This document shows positions 31,531 to 45,284 of a DNA stretch of 64,000 bases, in pieces. Source of the DNA: Chaetorhynchus papuensis (taxonomy: Eukaryota > Chordata > Aves > Passeriformes > Rhipiduridae); the NCBI GenBank assembly GCA_013396525.1, contig VWYX01000275.1:807613-871612 (forward strand), in the 5' to 3' direction. Position 1 is the first letter of the stretch, and each line of letters opens with the position of its first letter. The translations under genes and the position numbers were made by a program. A model generated the notes under the pieces. It saw nothing but the letters and a program-made list of their open reading frames with translations, was not told where the DNA came from and ran no database searches.

Positions 31531-33614
31531 TGTGGACCACATTATTTTCCTTCCCAAGTGAGAGCTGGCTGAAAGGTAACTGTGTTGTAAGGCATTCTTC
31601 TGGGGGAAAAAAAAAAGACAAAAATGAGAAAAAACAGCATGTAGATTTGAAAGGTACAATTCCCTGCATCTCAGATTCTGCCCTTCCAACAGATATCTCC
31701 CTAAAGGCTATCTCTGAATCAAAAAGAAGCATCTTTTCAGGGCTTTTTACTGCACAAAAAAATTCATATTTTTGCATAAGTTACCGTGATTCAGTAACAT
31801 GCAGGAGTGGCTTCATTCATCTGTTCTGAGCATCATGCAGGAAAGTATTGTTGGCTTTTATTATTTTAACCATTTCACACCTTCACAATTGATGTTTAAG
31901 TCTCCAGTACCCCATGGAATGCACTGATGTACTTACAGAGAGAGCTACCATAGAATATATTCTTTAGCCTGCGGAGATTGAAGCTCCTTTAATAAAATTA
32001 CATACTGTGTGATGGCAAACAAAGTCTTTTACATTCTCCGTCACTTTTTTTTTTCCAAAAGCATTTTAGGTAATGTTTAAAGGGCAGGGGATGATGTTCA
32101 ATCATCTACCTATTCTACCTTTTAAGGCTAACATTTTTTAAAATAGTTTTTCACAAACCCCAGGGTATTTTGATGATGTGACCTGAAATATAGTGAGAGG
32201 GCCACAAATGGACAGACATGAGGAGGTGTGTAAATGTCCGTAGCTGGGGCTTTCAGTGGAGGCAAAGCCACTCAGCTCACTTGGTATCATGTACCATCTG
32301 GACAAAAAAGGATGTCTGAGCATCTCTCAAGCCTGATGCAGCAACTGGGCAATCCCTCTTCTCTTCCAGCTCTGCTCACTTTAAGGCCAGCAGCCAGAGC
32401 AAGTCTCTTCACAAGGGATGTATACCACTTCATGTATCACCTCTGTTATCACCCAGGAATTGAAAAACAAACCAAAATATTACCTAACTTCACAAAGCTC
32501 ATAAATGGTGCAGATGGTTTCATTCTAAGTTCTGGGCAAATGTTCAAATAGATTTTCTTTCAAACACATACATACTTATACTGACCAAAGCCTTAGTCTT
32601 CCTTTTTTTTTTTTTCACTCCAGTGTTTCATGGCACACACAGACTAATGTAAAACAAGCATGCTGAGGGACTTGTATTTATATCTTAGCCTTGATGTGAT
32701 TGCAATCTTCTGTATCTTCATGCAATAGTTTCTGGTCTAGTTTACAGACTCTCCTGTTGTAATTCATCTCATATCGCTTATTTTCTTTGTTTCCCCATTC
32801 TTCATTATTTATTTCTGAGCCAACTTTTTACTTATTCCATGACTCCTGCACCCGAAACATTATTATTAACCTTGGATGTGGAACTGTGTCCAAAATTTTC
32901 TGTGAAGTGTAAACAGCTCTGGCATTTCATTACAAAATTTGCCATTGTGTTCCAAAACACTCCTTACTATAAACTTCAAGGTCACTCCCATCTTCCCCCT
33001 GTAAGTGTTTCAGCTCCAGGTGGAGCCTTCCCTGTTACACTGGAGCTGAGAGAGGGAGATGTTGAAACCACAGAAGTCAGCATTTCAGAAATCGCACCCA
33101 GCTCTCCAGTTTGGCAGTGGGGCTTTGCTCGAGGAAATGTGGGATTTCCACATCATGCTGCTAAGTAGGAACAAAAAAAAAGGGCAAATGCCACTTGTGG
33201 GTCAGATGGCCCTTGCTTGTCCTTCCAGGCTTTCCAAGAGCTGCACAGGGTTCCCACCCGAGTGTGAGGGATGGACAGAGACAGAAAGGAGGCAGAAGTC
33301 CCACTAAATGCCTGGGCTGAAGCCAACTTGATGCAGACCCAAGGTCTGAGGCTGAGGGCAGGATGTGGCATGGAGGGGAAAAGCCTTTCCGTGACCAGCC
33401 ACGTGCTGCTTGCTTGCCAGCCCCTACCTGCTCTCTATCCCCACAGGTAAAACCCCAGCAACAGCAAAGTAGTCTTTGGCGCTTTTGGTGAACCCCAGGC
33501 ATTTTTTCCACACATGAGTTGATTGATAGCCTTATTACTTAGCACGTCTCTGTAGCTGCAGTAAGTGTAGCAATCAGCAAAACAGCAGACAACTGTATTA
33601 AGTACATCTGGGGA
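31531..33614. other. Intergenic, nothing recognised
   Basis: Mixed-composition sequence without coding evidence. The 109-codon frame at 32839-33168 is not supported by any domain or splice context. The right part (33160-33430) is GC-richer than its surroundings. Confidence 0.7.
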
Positions 33615-33619
33615 AAAGT

Positions 33620-33695
33620 GAAAATAACACCTGGCATTTAGCACAGTTCGTCAAAGGATCTCAAAATGCTCAGCAAACTTTAATAAAGACACATG
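33620..33695 (-). repeat. Old MIR/L2-like repeat tail
   Basis: The phrases AATAACACCTGGCATTTAGC and GGATCTCAAAATGCTCAGC read as the reverse complement of the widespread amniote tail with GCGCTTTGAGATC, followed in sauropsid copies by a GTGCTATAT-type block. The match is short and diverged. Confidence 0.5.
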
Positions 33696-36600
33696 ATGCC
33701 CAGTGAGTCTGGAAATATTGTGACAGCCAGATCAAACCCAGCCAAAGTGATAAATCAAGGCATGCTGGAGCAGCACCAGCGGCAGCAGCAGGGCTGCCAC
33801 CCTGGGGAGTGCACTGCTGGGGTGTCACCTCCACTCCCCCCTGCCCTGAATCCTGGGAAAGCATCCCTCTGCCCAGCACTGCCCTCCAAAACCCCTGGCT
33901 GCTGGACCAGATTCAGCTGCTTTTGGTCCTCCCTACATCCCACAGGCGTTTACCTGGGAGCATCAGATACCCCCACTCACCTCTCCTGCTGGCTCACCAC
34001 CCTTTTCCTGGGGCATGATGGATAAACTGGATCACAGGAAAGCAGGGCTGACAATGATCCTGTTTAGCCTGTATTTACACACTTGGTTCAGTCAGCATTT
34101 CTGTCTTATACGTTTCTCTATTTAGATGATGTGTGAATTCCTTGTACACTTTTTTTTCCTCCGAGTCATGCAGCGAGTGTTTGTGCATCTGTATTGTGCT
34201 CTACTTTTCCTCATGTTCACAGATTTTTATTAAAATATTTCCATAAAACAGGTTGTTACCAAAAATAAATGAACACATACAAATTAATACATAAAAACAG
34301 ATGAGTTATATAGAATATTTACAAACAATGGGATAGAATTCAAAACTTCTCATAAACACAGCATACAAGCAAGCATATACATACCTCATGTTTACTATCA
34401 TTTATTTTAAGAGTTCCTTAGTAGTTCTGAGGTAGACTTAGGCTGAGAGGCAAGCTTTTCCTTCCCATTGCAGACTGAGGGGAAATCAGAAAAGATCTCA
34501 GTTAAAAGCCAAATAAGAAAAGTCTTCTTTTGTGCCCAACTTGTGTTTTCTCAGCCTGCTGAAATAAAAACACACAGTGTAAAAATTGGGCTGGAGAGCA
34601 GTGCTAACATGACCAAGCCTCAGTCTTTATGTGTGGTAAATGAAGCTCAGAGCTTTGAGTGCTCCGGCCAGAATTAGGCTGTAGGTAAGTGGGAGCTCCC
34701 TGGCTCCTGACTGCTGGGCTTGCAGCCCATCTGTTTGTTATCTAAAATATTGGAAAGAGATAAATATCTTGGTGGATAGGAAATGCCCACAGGACAGCAT
34801 TCAGAGAGCAGGTATGCCACCAAGCTGTGCAAAGCGAGAAAAAACCAAAAAGTTAATGACTTTCCTAAACCAGTCCAAAGTAAAAGTTAAACAATATAAC
34901 AATAAGAAGGGGTCTGCAGTGCAATTCTGGCTTTATTAAATCAGATCAGTGAAGTCAGTGCAACCAGCTGGCTTATTCAACTCCCAGACTATTCATGTGA
35001 GCCTGTAGCTTGCCCCACAGCCCAGTGCTGAAGTGACTTGGTGGTGCTGAGCGCTGGCAGGTGGCCAGGGACTGTGACATCTCATGGCTGAGACTCAATC
35101 TCATGTTTTTACCATGGGCAGGGTCCAAGTTCCATCCTCAACCACTCTGCCAGCATTGCTGGGCTTCTCAGGTGTGAGGTGAGTAGTGTAATACTGGCAT
35201 AAAACCCAGTACAGCCTGCCTGTGATATTGATACAAGCAAATATTGGCACTTTATATCCTTGAGCTGCAGAGGCAAAACCAGGTAGCTCGTAATGACGGT
35301 CGCCTGCCTCTGCAGCACAAGATCCCTTCCTGCACACTTTGACCAGTGGGAGGTTTATTAAAGCTAGGAAAGCGGGGCTGACTTTTTCTCCATTTCCAAG
35401 AGGAGGTTGTTTTGTCAACGTTTTGCCAGAGTCTGGGAGTGTGAAATTGGCTGTTCATGTGCAGCCTGCACAAGTACTGTAGTTTTAAAGTGAAGGCAAT
35501 TAATTTTAGTTGTTGACTTAAACTGCTGTTGAAAGGTACTTCATTTCCCAACTCTTCCTCCTATAAATAGATTAAAGGTTACATGAAAGTCAAGTTGTGC
35601 TCATTTGTCCTCCCTCTAGATAGATTTACCATGGCTGCTTATCTATCAGCTCCTCCCTCCCTTAACACAATTTGTTTCTCAAATTAATTTAGCTCACTCA
35701 TTCTCATTGCTCCATAGCCAAAAAAATTGTCTCCTCTTTCCTAAAAAAAAAAAAAATAGAAAAAAAACCAAACCACTTTGGAACAAATATTTTCTGGAAG
35801 GGAGATTGAACAATGTGTATTGAGAGAGAGAAAGAAAACCTGTCTTTTGGAGGGATAAACATTTGTGTTACCAGTCTGGAAGGACTACCAGGGCTGGGGA
35901 GTGGCAGCTCCATCAATGCTTCTGGAAGCTGTGTGTCCCCAGCAGCTGCACCATAAATCCATCAGCTATTATTTGGTGATTTTTCTCATTATTATTTATT
36001 CATGCATTGGCTGCATTTCTTTTTCTTGCTTTCTGTTATGACCCAAGAAGGCAACCATGAGATCTACAACAGCAAAGGACAATTTTGTTTCCTACAGAAG
36101 TTTATTTGCAAGAAAGAATAGTACCAATGCTGAGGATATTGAAAATGTTCAGCTTGAACACACACACACACATTCGCACTAGACAAACAAAGTTGACTGA
36201 TGCCCACTAATGTGCCTGGAGAAGTTCAAGCTCCATTCTGTGGTTTAATGCAAATTAATCAGAGTGCTTGCCCATGGACTACCTCATCCCTTCCTTGCAC
36301 AACTGTCCTGGGAGCCAGGCCATGAAACACACAGTATCTAACATGAGCGTTAAGAGGACAGTCATATTTTCTGATTTTCTAAGGACATCTGGGTAAGTAT
36401 GAATCACCGTTCTGAAGGCAACATTTGTATTTTTCATGGAGTGCATATTTAAAGAAAAAGAATCCCTTGATCTAAAGATTCTGTGGTTGTCTTGCTGCCA
36501 CTCACCTGATCTCTGATCTGGAGCTGCAAAATTAATTTACTCTTCACCATATAACATAGAGCTGAACAGAATTAGAAAAGGCCTGTGTCTTATCTGTGGA

Positions 36601-38319
36601 CATGCCAAATCCTTATCTGCTAACACTGCACAACAGAGATCTTGACGAAAGGAGAGGAGAAACACAAGTACTTTAAATATAATAGTGTACAGCTAGAGAT
36701 ATCTGGGTATAATTATCTTTTGAATAATGGTATTCTGTGTCATAAGAATTTGTGTTTATTCAAGGTACCCAGAATGTTTTGATAAGCCAAAATATGGACC
36801 AATGGTTTTTAATTTGTGGAAGGACTGTACCGTACAGTTCAGAGCTATCACGCAGATGGGTTTCCCAGCCACACTTTGATTATTTATGGTGTTAAAATTG
36901 GAGGGTTTCATATGGCTGTCCCCCACCTTGTCCACAACAGTTGTTCCCACTGCACTGCTGGCTATTCTGAGGTCTAGGTGATAAAATACTGATCTTGCTT
37001 AAATACTCTTGAAGACAATAAATAAAAGGTGTATAAGGTATCATGGTTTGGGGCTATTCCTTTTCTTAAAATATGTAGATGGAATAGCAGGAGAATACTA
37101 AGCAGCTGATAAGTTAGTCAGTGAACTGTGCACCCATATGTTCATAATTTTGTGTTCCAGATGTAACATTAAATATTTGATGGGAAGCTGCCCAAAAGAA
37201 CTATCCATGAGATACTGTGGTGTCTTTACAGGGAAGTATTATACTTTAAATGGGCATTGGTTTTATCCTTTTGTTCTAAGTAGTGAAACAAGTCAAACAT
37301 GTCAGGCAGCCACTACACAGCTAAAGATCCAGGTCAAAGCACAGATCCAAGTGGTTGCTGAGTGTGACAACTGCTCTAAGCAGAAAGAAGTGGAAAGTCT
37401 GGCTTTTAAGTAAGGACTCTTCAAGATAATAAACAAATAAAACTACCATTTAGCTGTCACGTTGCATCGTTTTATATCTCACCCAATGCTCCTGTAATTG
37501 CTGCCAGTGATTCCATGCATGAATTGCATGGTGGGGCACATAAAATTGTTAAGGTGATAGGTCAGGTTACATCATTGCCACCATAGGTTTTCAGGAGCTC
37601 TCAAACAGTGTTCAGCAGAAGTGTGCATTTAAATAAGGCTTACACTGAATTTCAGAAAAGCCTACTTAACTCTTGTTGGCTCAAAATTCATAGTACAGAA
37701 AATAGCATCAAAATTCAACAGGCACTTTAAAACTGATTTAGGTCACCTCCATACTTTTCCGGGCTTTGGTGTGCAAAGTTTCCCTATCCCTTCATTTCTG
37801 TGGGTTGGATATTGGATTATTCTGAAGTAACTGTTGTTATTTTGCTGTACCTGGGTTTAGGATTTTTTTTTTTTTAAGTTTTTACTTCAGAAAGATAAGA
37901 AAACACAAGAGGTTTGTCCCTTCTTTCTTTTTAAATTATCCTTGAAGTGGTAAATTGAGATTCCCCATAGATCTGATATTTTGAAGTTGACCTCTGGCCT
38001 TCCCCAGCTTCTTTGCTTTGCGCAGAAATGTGCAGTGGCATCCAACGTTTTCCACCTTTTCCTGCTGGCCCATTGCTGCCTCTCCAGCACTTGGCTTTAA
38101 TGGGATGATGTTATTTTCCTTTTAAGCTTAGTCTGAACTCATTTCTTGCCCTGGGTTCAACCTATCCTCTGAGCTTCAATGCAAAGATAATTGTTGTAGT
38201 GCTGCAGTTTTACCTGTCGTGTTGAAAACTGTGTGAACAACTGGGATAACTCCACAACTGAGATAATTCTATACACTTTATTCCTTCAGTTTGCTTCTTT
38301 CTGACTGCAACACCTGACT
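33696..38319. other. Intergenic sequence without recognised genes
   Basis: The left part (33760-34020) is a GC-rich patch containing AGCACCAGCGGCAGCAGCAG; the rest is AT-rich. There is an A-run at 35743-35756 and a T-run near 37862-37875. I see no gene, RNA or clear transposable element apart from the CA repeat annotated separately. Confidence 0.7.
36159..36172. repeat. (CA)7 microsatellite
   Basis: A perfect short CA run in intergenic DNA, bordered by CTTGAA and TTCGCAC. Confidence 0.9.
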
Positions 38320-38592
38320 ATTTACAGGGTCCTGGAGTGATGGGACAAGGGGAAATGGTTTCACACTGGCAGAGAGTGGGTTTAAATTTGGATATTAGGA
38401 AGGAATTCTTCCCTATGAGGGTGGTGAGGCACTGGTGCAGGTTTCCCAGAGAAGCTGAGGCTGCCCCATTCAAGGCCAGGTCAGATGGGACTTTGAGGAA
38501 CCTGGTCTAGTGGAAGGTATTCCTGCCCATGGCAATGAGGTTGGAACAAGATGATCTTTAAGGTCGCTTCCAACCAAGGCCATTCTATGATA
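38320..38592 (+). mobile_element. CR1 LINE, 3' fragment
   Basis: Sense-strand CR1 3' region: GGTCCTGGAGTGATGGGACAAGGGG, AAGGAATTCTTCCCTATGAGG, GTGGTGAGGCACTGGTGCAGG, AGAGAAGCTGAGGCTGCCCC, GGCCAGGTCAGATGGGACTTTG, TCTAGTGGAAGGTATTCCTGCCCATGG and GATGATCTTTAAGGTC, ending in CCATTCTATGAT. About 270 bases, 5'-truncated and fairly well preserved, with a single octamer-type end. Confidence 0.96.
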
Positions 38593-41093
38593 TCTAAAAA
38601 GGACAAACATCACCTTTGTTCCCCTCTTTTTACTGTGGTATAAGGTATAAGGCTCTGTTGAGGTGTAGATGTCACTCCCAGGAGCTACATGAAAACATAT
38701 CTGAGATCTCCCAAACAGGCAGCAAACACCTCTCTCACATGGCATCCTGAGTCCAAATTAATACAATGCAATAACAAGTAAAGCAAATAAACCTCTTCAA
38801 CACATCTTTCATATTTTTATGTGTCCAAAGGTTTTTTTATGGCTTTGGTAAATACTGTGTTAGCAAAATCTAATTTGTCCTTCCTCTGGGCTGCACAGCA
38901 AGTGCTATAGCGATGTATAACATCAATTAATACAGTTTTCATATAGCATAAAGAAATACCCATTAGAACAATACTAAGTAATATTATGTGATTTGATTAG
39001 CTTGTATTAGTAAACATGGATTGCATTAAAAGCTGTTTCAGTTTTATTTTTTAAATGTTTCTATTTGAAAGAATAGCCCAAACTACAGAAGTCAGTGATT
39101 TTCTGACACTACAAAAATTAGCTGCCTGCAGATCAGCTTAATTTAAAGGCTTTCTGTCTTCTACGAAAAGGTTAGGAAAATTGTGGCCAAAGAAGACCCT
39201 GTGAACCTACTTATTAAGATTTCAAAAGCTTTTTGACAAGCTCTCATAAGATGAGAGCATGAAATAAAATAATTACGAATCAAATGATAGACAAAGCTCA
39301 TAAAGAAATTAAACCCACTTTAAAATCTGACAGTCTCACTTTGTTTTAATCATTTTCTGCCACAGCTCCATGTGGCTGCAGTAAAAAAAAAAAGTGACTA
39401 CTGTACAATTTTATTTCATCTGGGCTTCAGGATTCTGTATGGAAAAGTTAATTTAAAAACTTTCCAGACTGTCTTAGAAAAAGAACTAAAAGAGCACCAT
39501 CTTGCTAATGGAAAAGTTTTGAGGGAAAAAAAAGAAAACCAAAACAACAAGCAAACAAAACCCAACATAACAATAAAACAAATGTAATTTGAACTTTAAG
39601 TTTAGACTAGCAAAGTGTCATGCACAACACAAATTCCAGGCACTGTTGTCACCCACTCTGAGATGTCTACATCTGCAAACTCTGCAGAGCAATGGCACTT
39701 GACACTGTCTCAGGATTTGGGCTGATAGAAGAAATAATGCCCTGTACATATGCTGAGATATCCAAAGACACAGAACTGGAAAGACAGCATCCATAAAAGA
39801 TGCTACATGTTTGTTGTCAATATGTTGAATGAACATTTGCCCTCTGGACTATATATATTTCAATAGATAATCATCTTTTCCAAGCATTTCCATTTTGCTG
39901 TCAGTATTGTATATGACAAGTTTTTATTTTGCTCCTGATGATGATAGTGCCTCAGTCTGTGTTGCATTTCATGGGAGCAAACTGTCTGCAGCATAATGAA
40001 GACCACTCTGGCTCGGCAGACGATGGACAGATACAGCTTTTACCAGCACAGTAATTCATTAAAATATGAAGTAGATACTAATGCTGCACTGAAAGGCAGG
40101 AAAAGCACATTTCCTTGTATTCACTATGGGCTTTTTCATTAATTTTATCTGGAAACAATGTAAAGGTATACAGATATGCACACACACAATTACTCTCCAC
40201 ATAGTCACAGTTTTACTGCAGGGACAATGGCCTTGGTATGGAAATCACCTTGACTAAGACAGATAAATGGTTTCTATGCCTTGAAAAGGCTTCCTTGCTT
40301 CAAGAAAATAAAAAGAAATAACACCAGCTTTCTGTTTACCAGATAGAGGCAATGCATTATAAAACCCTAGAAACTTTTTCAAAATAAAATTGTGTGAGCT
40401 CTTCTTTAACCCTTGGATGCACACATCCCTGAACTGTGAAAATACTTCACATGTGTTAGAAAATAACAATATAGCGTTGCATCCACTAAATTCACATTTT
40501 CCACATCTGCATTTGCACACAGTATACCACAAGGGATTCCAGAATGTCAGAAATATCTGGGCCCAGTGAGATGCTATTAAATTAATCTTAAACCCTGTTT
40601 TAAACCAAGTGTTTAGCACGCCTGTTGCAGAGTGAAGCCAGGCTTATGTTCCATGCATTTGCATGGACAGATGTGCCAGGACAGCTGAGAGAAGAGATTC
40701 TATCCCACAATGCACATACTGGCACAGACCACAGATTCATTGGTGTAAGTGATAACACTGATATTCACCAGATTCCCTGGTGTAACTTCCTGCTAGTAAC
40801 TTTTTGTTTAGGCACGCCAGCAAGACTTGAAATTCATTAAATAAGAGAAAGCACAGTTATACATGTATTAATTCCATCTAAACTAGTAAAATTGTGATCA
40901 TGCCACTAGTTATACTGTTAAAGCATTCCCAAATTAAGAAACCTATAAATGCCAAAGAGAGCACCATTTTATGATCCTTCAGTAAGACATGAAAGCCAGC
41001 TTATGTTATTAGAGCACCCTGAAGCCTGGCTACAACTTTTAACAATTGGTGTAAAACCCTCCTGAACCCTGCTGAGATGGAACATAATGAAAT
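38593..41093. other. Intergenic, nothing recognised
   Basis: AT-rich sequence without coding evidence. The 121-codon minus frame at 40254-40619 has no recognisable features. Confidence 0.7.
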
Positions 41094-41275
41094 GCCAGAC
41101 AATGTCACTGTGAGTCTATAGTGGAAAATACAGGCAAAACAATGTCAGTGGATGTCTGCATAGACAATGTTATGATTTGAGGAAAGGCAAAATGCTGTCA
41201 ATGGGAGTCTATATGCTGTAGATAGCATTGCCACAGTATGTGAATAAAGGCAAAATGATGTCAGGGCAATACACA
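41094..41275. repeat. Imperfect tandem repeat carrying ACAATG words
   Basis: Four related units begin at about 41094, 41133, 41186 and 41249. Typical wording is GGCAAAACAATGTCAGTGG then GTCTRYAT. Unit spacing is uneven (39, 53 and 63 bases), so this is a decayed minisatellite. ACAATG, a SOX/HMG-type site, occurs near 41098 and 41138, in two of the units, and again near 41165. Confidence 0.7.
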
Positions 41276-43770
41276 ATATGCTCAAGACAGAATATATTTA
41301 GTCTGAATAGAAAATCTGTCATGTAAAAGAACTGCATTGATTCTCATCTTCCACAGTGATGTGTTGTCATTTTTTACACTGACTGTCTTTTTCATTTAGA
41401 TTTACCCTATAGTCTAATCTGAGGGGTTTTTCACATTAACACTTCCCTTACTTGCCATAAGCAAGCCACAACCACTGACTTTTTAACCTCAGGATTGTGT
41501 TATTCAAAAGAAAAACTGATTTTATCCAAAATCTCTACTAAAAAAACCACCAGCTGTGTCCACACTAGAATTAGCAGGTCCAAGAATTGGATTAAAGAAA
41601 TTAAACAAACTTGCCTATAAAATACGTGGCTACATACACACACACGTGTACCCCAAAAGAATTCTAACCACCTCTGATCAGGGGAAGTAAAGTTATTGAG
41701 GGGAAAACAGATTAATATTTTTTAAATAAATGTATGGTACTTCTGCCTAAAAAGCTCCAGTCGTGACCCTGCATGATTCACACTTCTGTAAAATGTGGCT
41801 TCATATCCAAATTAATTTAATTGGTATACACGTCATCATTTTTCTTAAGTACAAGATTATTAAACTCTGGCTCCAAGTAATTTCTTGTTTTCTCTATGGT
41901 CCTTCTAATGTCAGTCAAACCTTCATGTCCTAAACTGTCAGGTAATTTCTGTCAGGGCAGTGATGCTTCAGCTGCCAGGGGAAATGAAATGTTTTCTGTG
42001 TACTTTGGGGCCAGCCTGCCCTCTTCACAATGGAGGTGCAACCTCCATTTCAAAGGTTTTCTAAGCAGCCAGTTTCATTCTGACTCCAAAGAAAGATTTA
42101 GAAACAGTCACAAAGTTCAGATTAACCTGGTGTGCTTAGGTTTGACTCCTGGACTCTCATACTTGGGGACATTTCTTGGAGGCACTGCCAGAGCGCAAAC
42201 TCTCCAAAGCAGCAGGAGGGCAAAGTTCTGGAAAGCTTCAAACGGGTCCTTCTCCTCCCACCCAAAATGCTGAAGAATTCAAGAAGAATGAGAGTTTTAA
42301 AGTCTTGGCTGGTGTGGGAGCTGGCTTCTGTGGAGTCATTCAGGTGCAAAGCTGACAGCATCCCAGAAAAAACTGCCAGGAGGGGTTGAAACAATCTTGG
42401 GAACTTGGCCATTCAAGTGGGCTGCTTAAGTGATGGGAAGACAAGTTATCAAGGAAGAAGGCCAATTTTAACAGAGCCTTGGCTGTATTCTATCTTTTCT
42501 GCAAATCAGTTTTGTTTTGGTTAGCAGAATTCTTTGGAAAAGATAAATTCTGTAGGACTCTGTGCAGTGCTCCTCCTATATCTTTGCTAGGATGCTCCAG
42601 CGTGTTGAGAAAAAATACAAATTCAGATCCAGCCATGATAATCCTTAAGTTTTTGTGTAGACAGTCTTAGCCCAAATTTTTCTTGCTTTTTCTGCTTTGC
42701 ATTTCAACCTTTACAGTGCAGTAGCATAGTGTTCCCATGCTTAATTCGCGTCTCATCTGGATAATGATAATGAGCTGTTATTGACTGGCATTTCCAGTTC
42801 AGTGCTGCGAACATTGGGTAGGATTCATAAAATGCTCCTCTTATGCCAGCTGAAATTAGTAGTGGTTTTGAGGCAAAAGGCCAGATTCATCAAAAGGATA
42901 ATGGGCAGATATATTTTTTGTTTGGTTTTTTTAGAATTTTAATGACCAAATTGCATTGCTATTCTTTGTTTATCTATTTTTGAATTCTATCAGATAGCTT
43001 TTGTGATAACTACCTAATTTCTGTATTTATAGGAAACTGGCACAACTTAAGAAAACAGAACAATTCCATGTTTATGAAGCATGAATTCTCACAGTAAATG
43101 TCAATATAATGTGCATTAATAGGAAAAATTCTACAGTAAATCACATACATATTTAATATTTGATTCTTCTGCATGGTGCCTCCAGCTTGGCTATTTAGTA
43201 GTGTAGTGCCCATCTGCAATGGAATATCCAGAAATCAAGAAGCTCCATCCATTTTGAGAGGTAAAAAGGAGTTTTGTCTGAGTTGGCTTTGCAGGGAAAG
43301 CTGATTTGGTTTAAAATACATCATGCACGTGTATATTTTTAAGGTAAGTGTGGTCCATACGTGGTGTGTTTTCCAGACCATTGCAGAAAATAAGGAATGG
43401 ATGTCATTTCGGCAGTTTGAGAATTCCATTTGTGGTATGTACATCTTCTGCCAGTGCCCACTTGTATCTCATGCTTAAATTTAGCATGGAATTTCCTCTC
43501 CTGGTGAATGTCTTGGAAGTATGAGAAAATGTGGGGTTTTTTCACACTAAAATTGTTTGAGAAACAGACCATGGAGCATATTGGATTAAGCAGCAAGAGG
43601 ACTGTGTCTGCTCAGGTGCAGCATCAAGGGAAAGAGGCGTTTGCCACATACAAGACCAGCCTGTCCTTTGGAGGCTGCAGAGGCATAGAGAAAGGTCCTC
43701 TTAAAAAAATATATTAAAAAATTCAGTCAAAAACCCCACACAAATCATCTTTGTAACCGTATACTAGCAT
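41276..43770. other. Intergenic, nothing recognised
   Basis: No gene. The pair of overlapping opposite frames near 42122-42412 shows no domain. GGCCAGATTCATC at 42880-42892 resembles a phrase from old sauropsid repeats but is too short to annotate. Confidence 0.7.
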
Positions 43771-44212
43771 GAAAATCACAGAATTACACAGAATCACAGA
43801 GAATCAGATTGGGAAAGACCTCAGATTATCAAATCCAACCCAACACCATATTGTCAACTGGACCATGGCACTGGGCGCCACATCCCATCTTTCCTTAAAT
43901 ACCTCCAGGGATGGTGACTCTACCACCTCCCTGGGCAACCCATTCAAACATCTGATCACCCTTTCTGTGAAGAAATTCCTTCTGATGTCCAACTTAAACC
44001 TGACCTGGTGCAGCTTGATGCCGTTTCCTCTCATCTTTTCACGTGTTACCTGGGAGCAGAACCTAACCCTCACCTGGCTACACTCTTCTTTCAGGCAATT
44101 TTAGAGAGTGAGAAGGTCCCCCCTGAGACTCCATTTCTCCAGGCTAAACACCCCCAGCTCCTTCAGCTGCTCCTCACAAGACATGCACTCTAGACCCTTC
44201 TCCATAGTGTGC
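43771..44212 (-). mobile_element. CR1 LINE, 3' fragment (longest in the window)
   Basis: The + strand shows reverse-complement CR1. It begins with ACAGAATCACAGA octamer-type ends and GGAAAGACCTCAGATTATCAAATCC. It continues through CTCCAGGGATGGTGACTCTACCACCTCC, CTGGGCAACCCATTC, TTCTGTGAAGAAATTCC, TCTCCAGGCTAAACACCCCCAGCTCC and CTCACAAGACATGCACTCTAGACCC. About 440 bases survive. The wording is of a CR1 subfamily different from the copy at 1040-1425, with AACCTGACCTGGTGCAGCTTG. Short open frames here are remnants. Confidence 0.96.
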
Positions 44213-45225
44213 TGGTTCAAGACAGGCTCCTGAAAGCTGAAGCAAAAATATCAGAGAGTAGGTCTTCCAGAGACTTAGACCTTCAGGTATTCATTCTTTG
44301 CCTTGATTCATTAAAGTCAAAAACTTTTCCACATGGCTTATGTGAGGCAAGCCCTTAATAATCTATTTGTTCTGCTTCATGGCAATGTGGCATCTCCAGA
44401 CTCTTCGTGTTCCAGATAAGGAGACAGAAATGATGTCTGGATCGCAAAAATCTCCCAGAGAATATCTACCCTGGCAAAAGCCTGGCACTTCTAGCTCATA
44501 GCAAAAATGTGGCTTCTCCTGTCTGGAAATCTGTTGAAGTGAAGACTGTGTCAGGCATAAAAAATATTCCACCCCTTAGGTGAAGAGATGGCAGTGCATA
44601 AGGCACCTCAGATGAAGAGACATGAGCTGTCTCACATACTCTTCTCGTCCCTCGTATGATCCACAAAATCCTCTAGCTTTCACTGCTCTCCCCTAGACAC
44701 TAAACTTCTGGTGTCAACAAACATGGTGTGACAGAAAGAAGGGTCCAGAGGAAGAGTTTTGTGAACTTTGGTCCAAGTGCAATACGGAGCATTTTTTTCG
44801 AAAACATCATCTGTGATAATCCACTGGGAAATGGTCTTTTGGATTAATCACTGCGACCTTGGGTACCTCCTGCACAGAAAAATATTTGTCACAGCTGGAC
44901 TTTTGTCACAGCACTTCTGTACCATCTTTGGGGAGGAAGAGCACCGGAGCAAAATCTGTGCTTGCCAAATGTGCCAGTTTACCTTGATCAAAGAACAGCC
45001 CCAAATTGTGGTATGTAAACATGTAGCTGCCATGCTGATCCTAAAAGTCAGGAATCTTGGAGATGATGGCGGAAATGCTTCACTGCATGACTCTGCACAA
45101 GCCTTTTGATTTGTTTGTTCCTTGGTCTTGTCACCTGTAAAGCACAGTTAATAAATTCTTTGCTTTTCATCTCCTGTTTCTGGGGATAGTGAGCAAACAA
45201 TTCCAGGAATTTCAGCCAATCAAAA

Positions 45226-45284
45226 ATTCTCAATAACTGCAAAACTTAAGCAAAGCTGATCTAACATTCTCAATAACTGCAAAA
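45226..45284. repeat. Direct duplication of a 19-base word at 40-base spacing
   Basis: ATTCTCAATAACTGCAAAA occurs identically at 45226-45244 and 45266-45284. The 21-base region between the copies is not repeated further. Confidence 0.9.

Noticed and set aside
43769..44104. Open frames on both strands around 43.8-44.1 kb
   Set aside because: They are entirely within the CR1 copy at 43771-44212.
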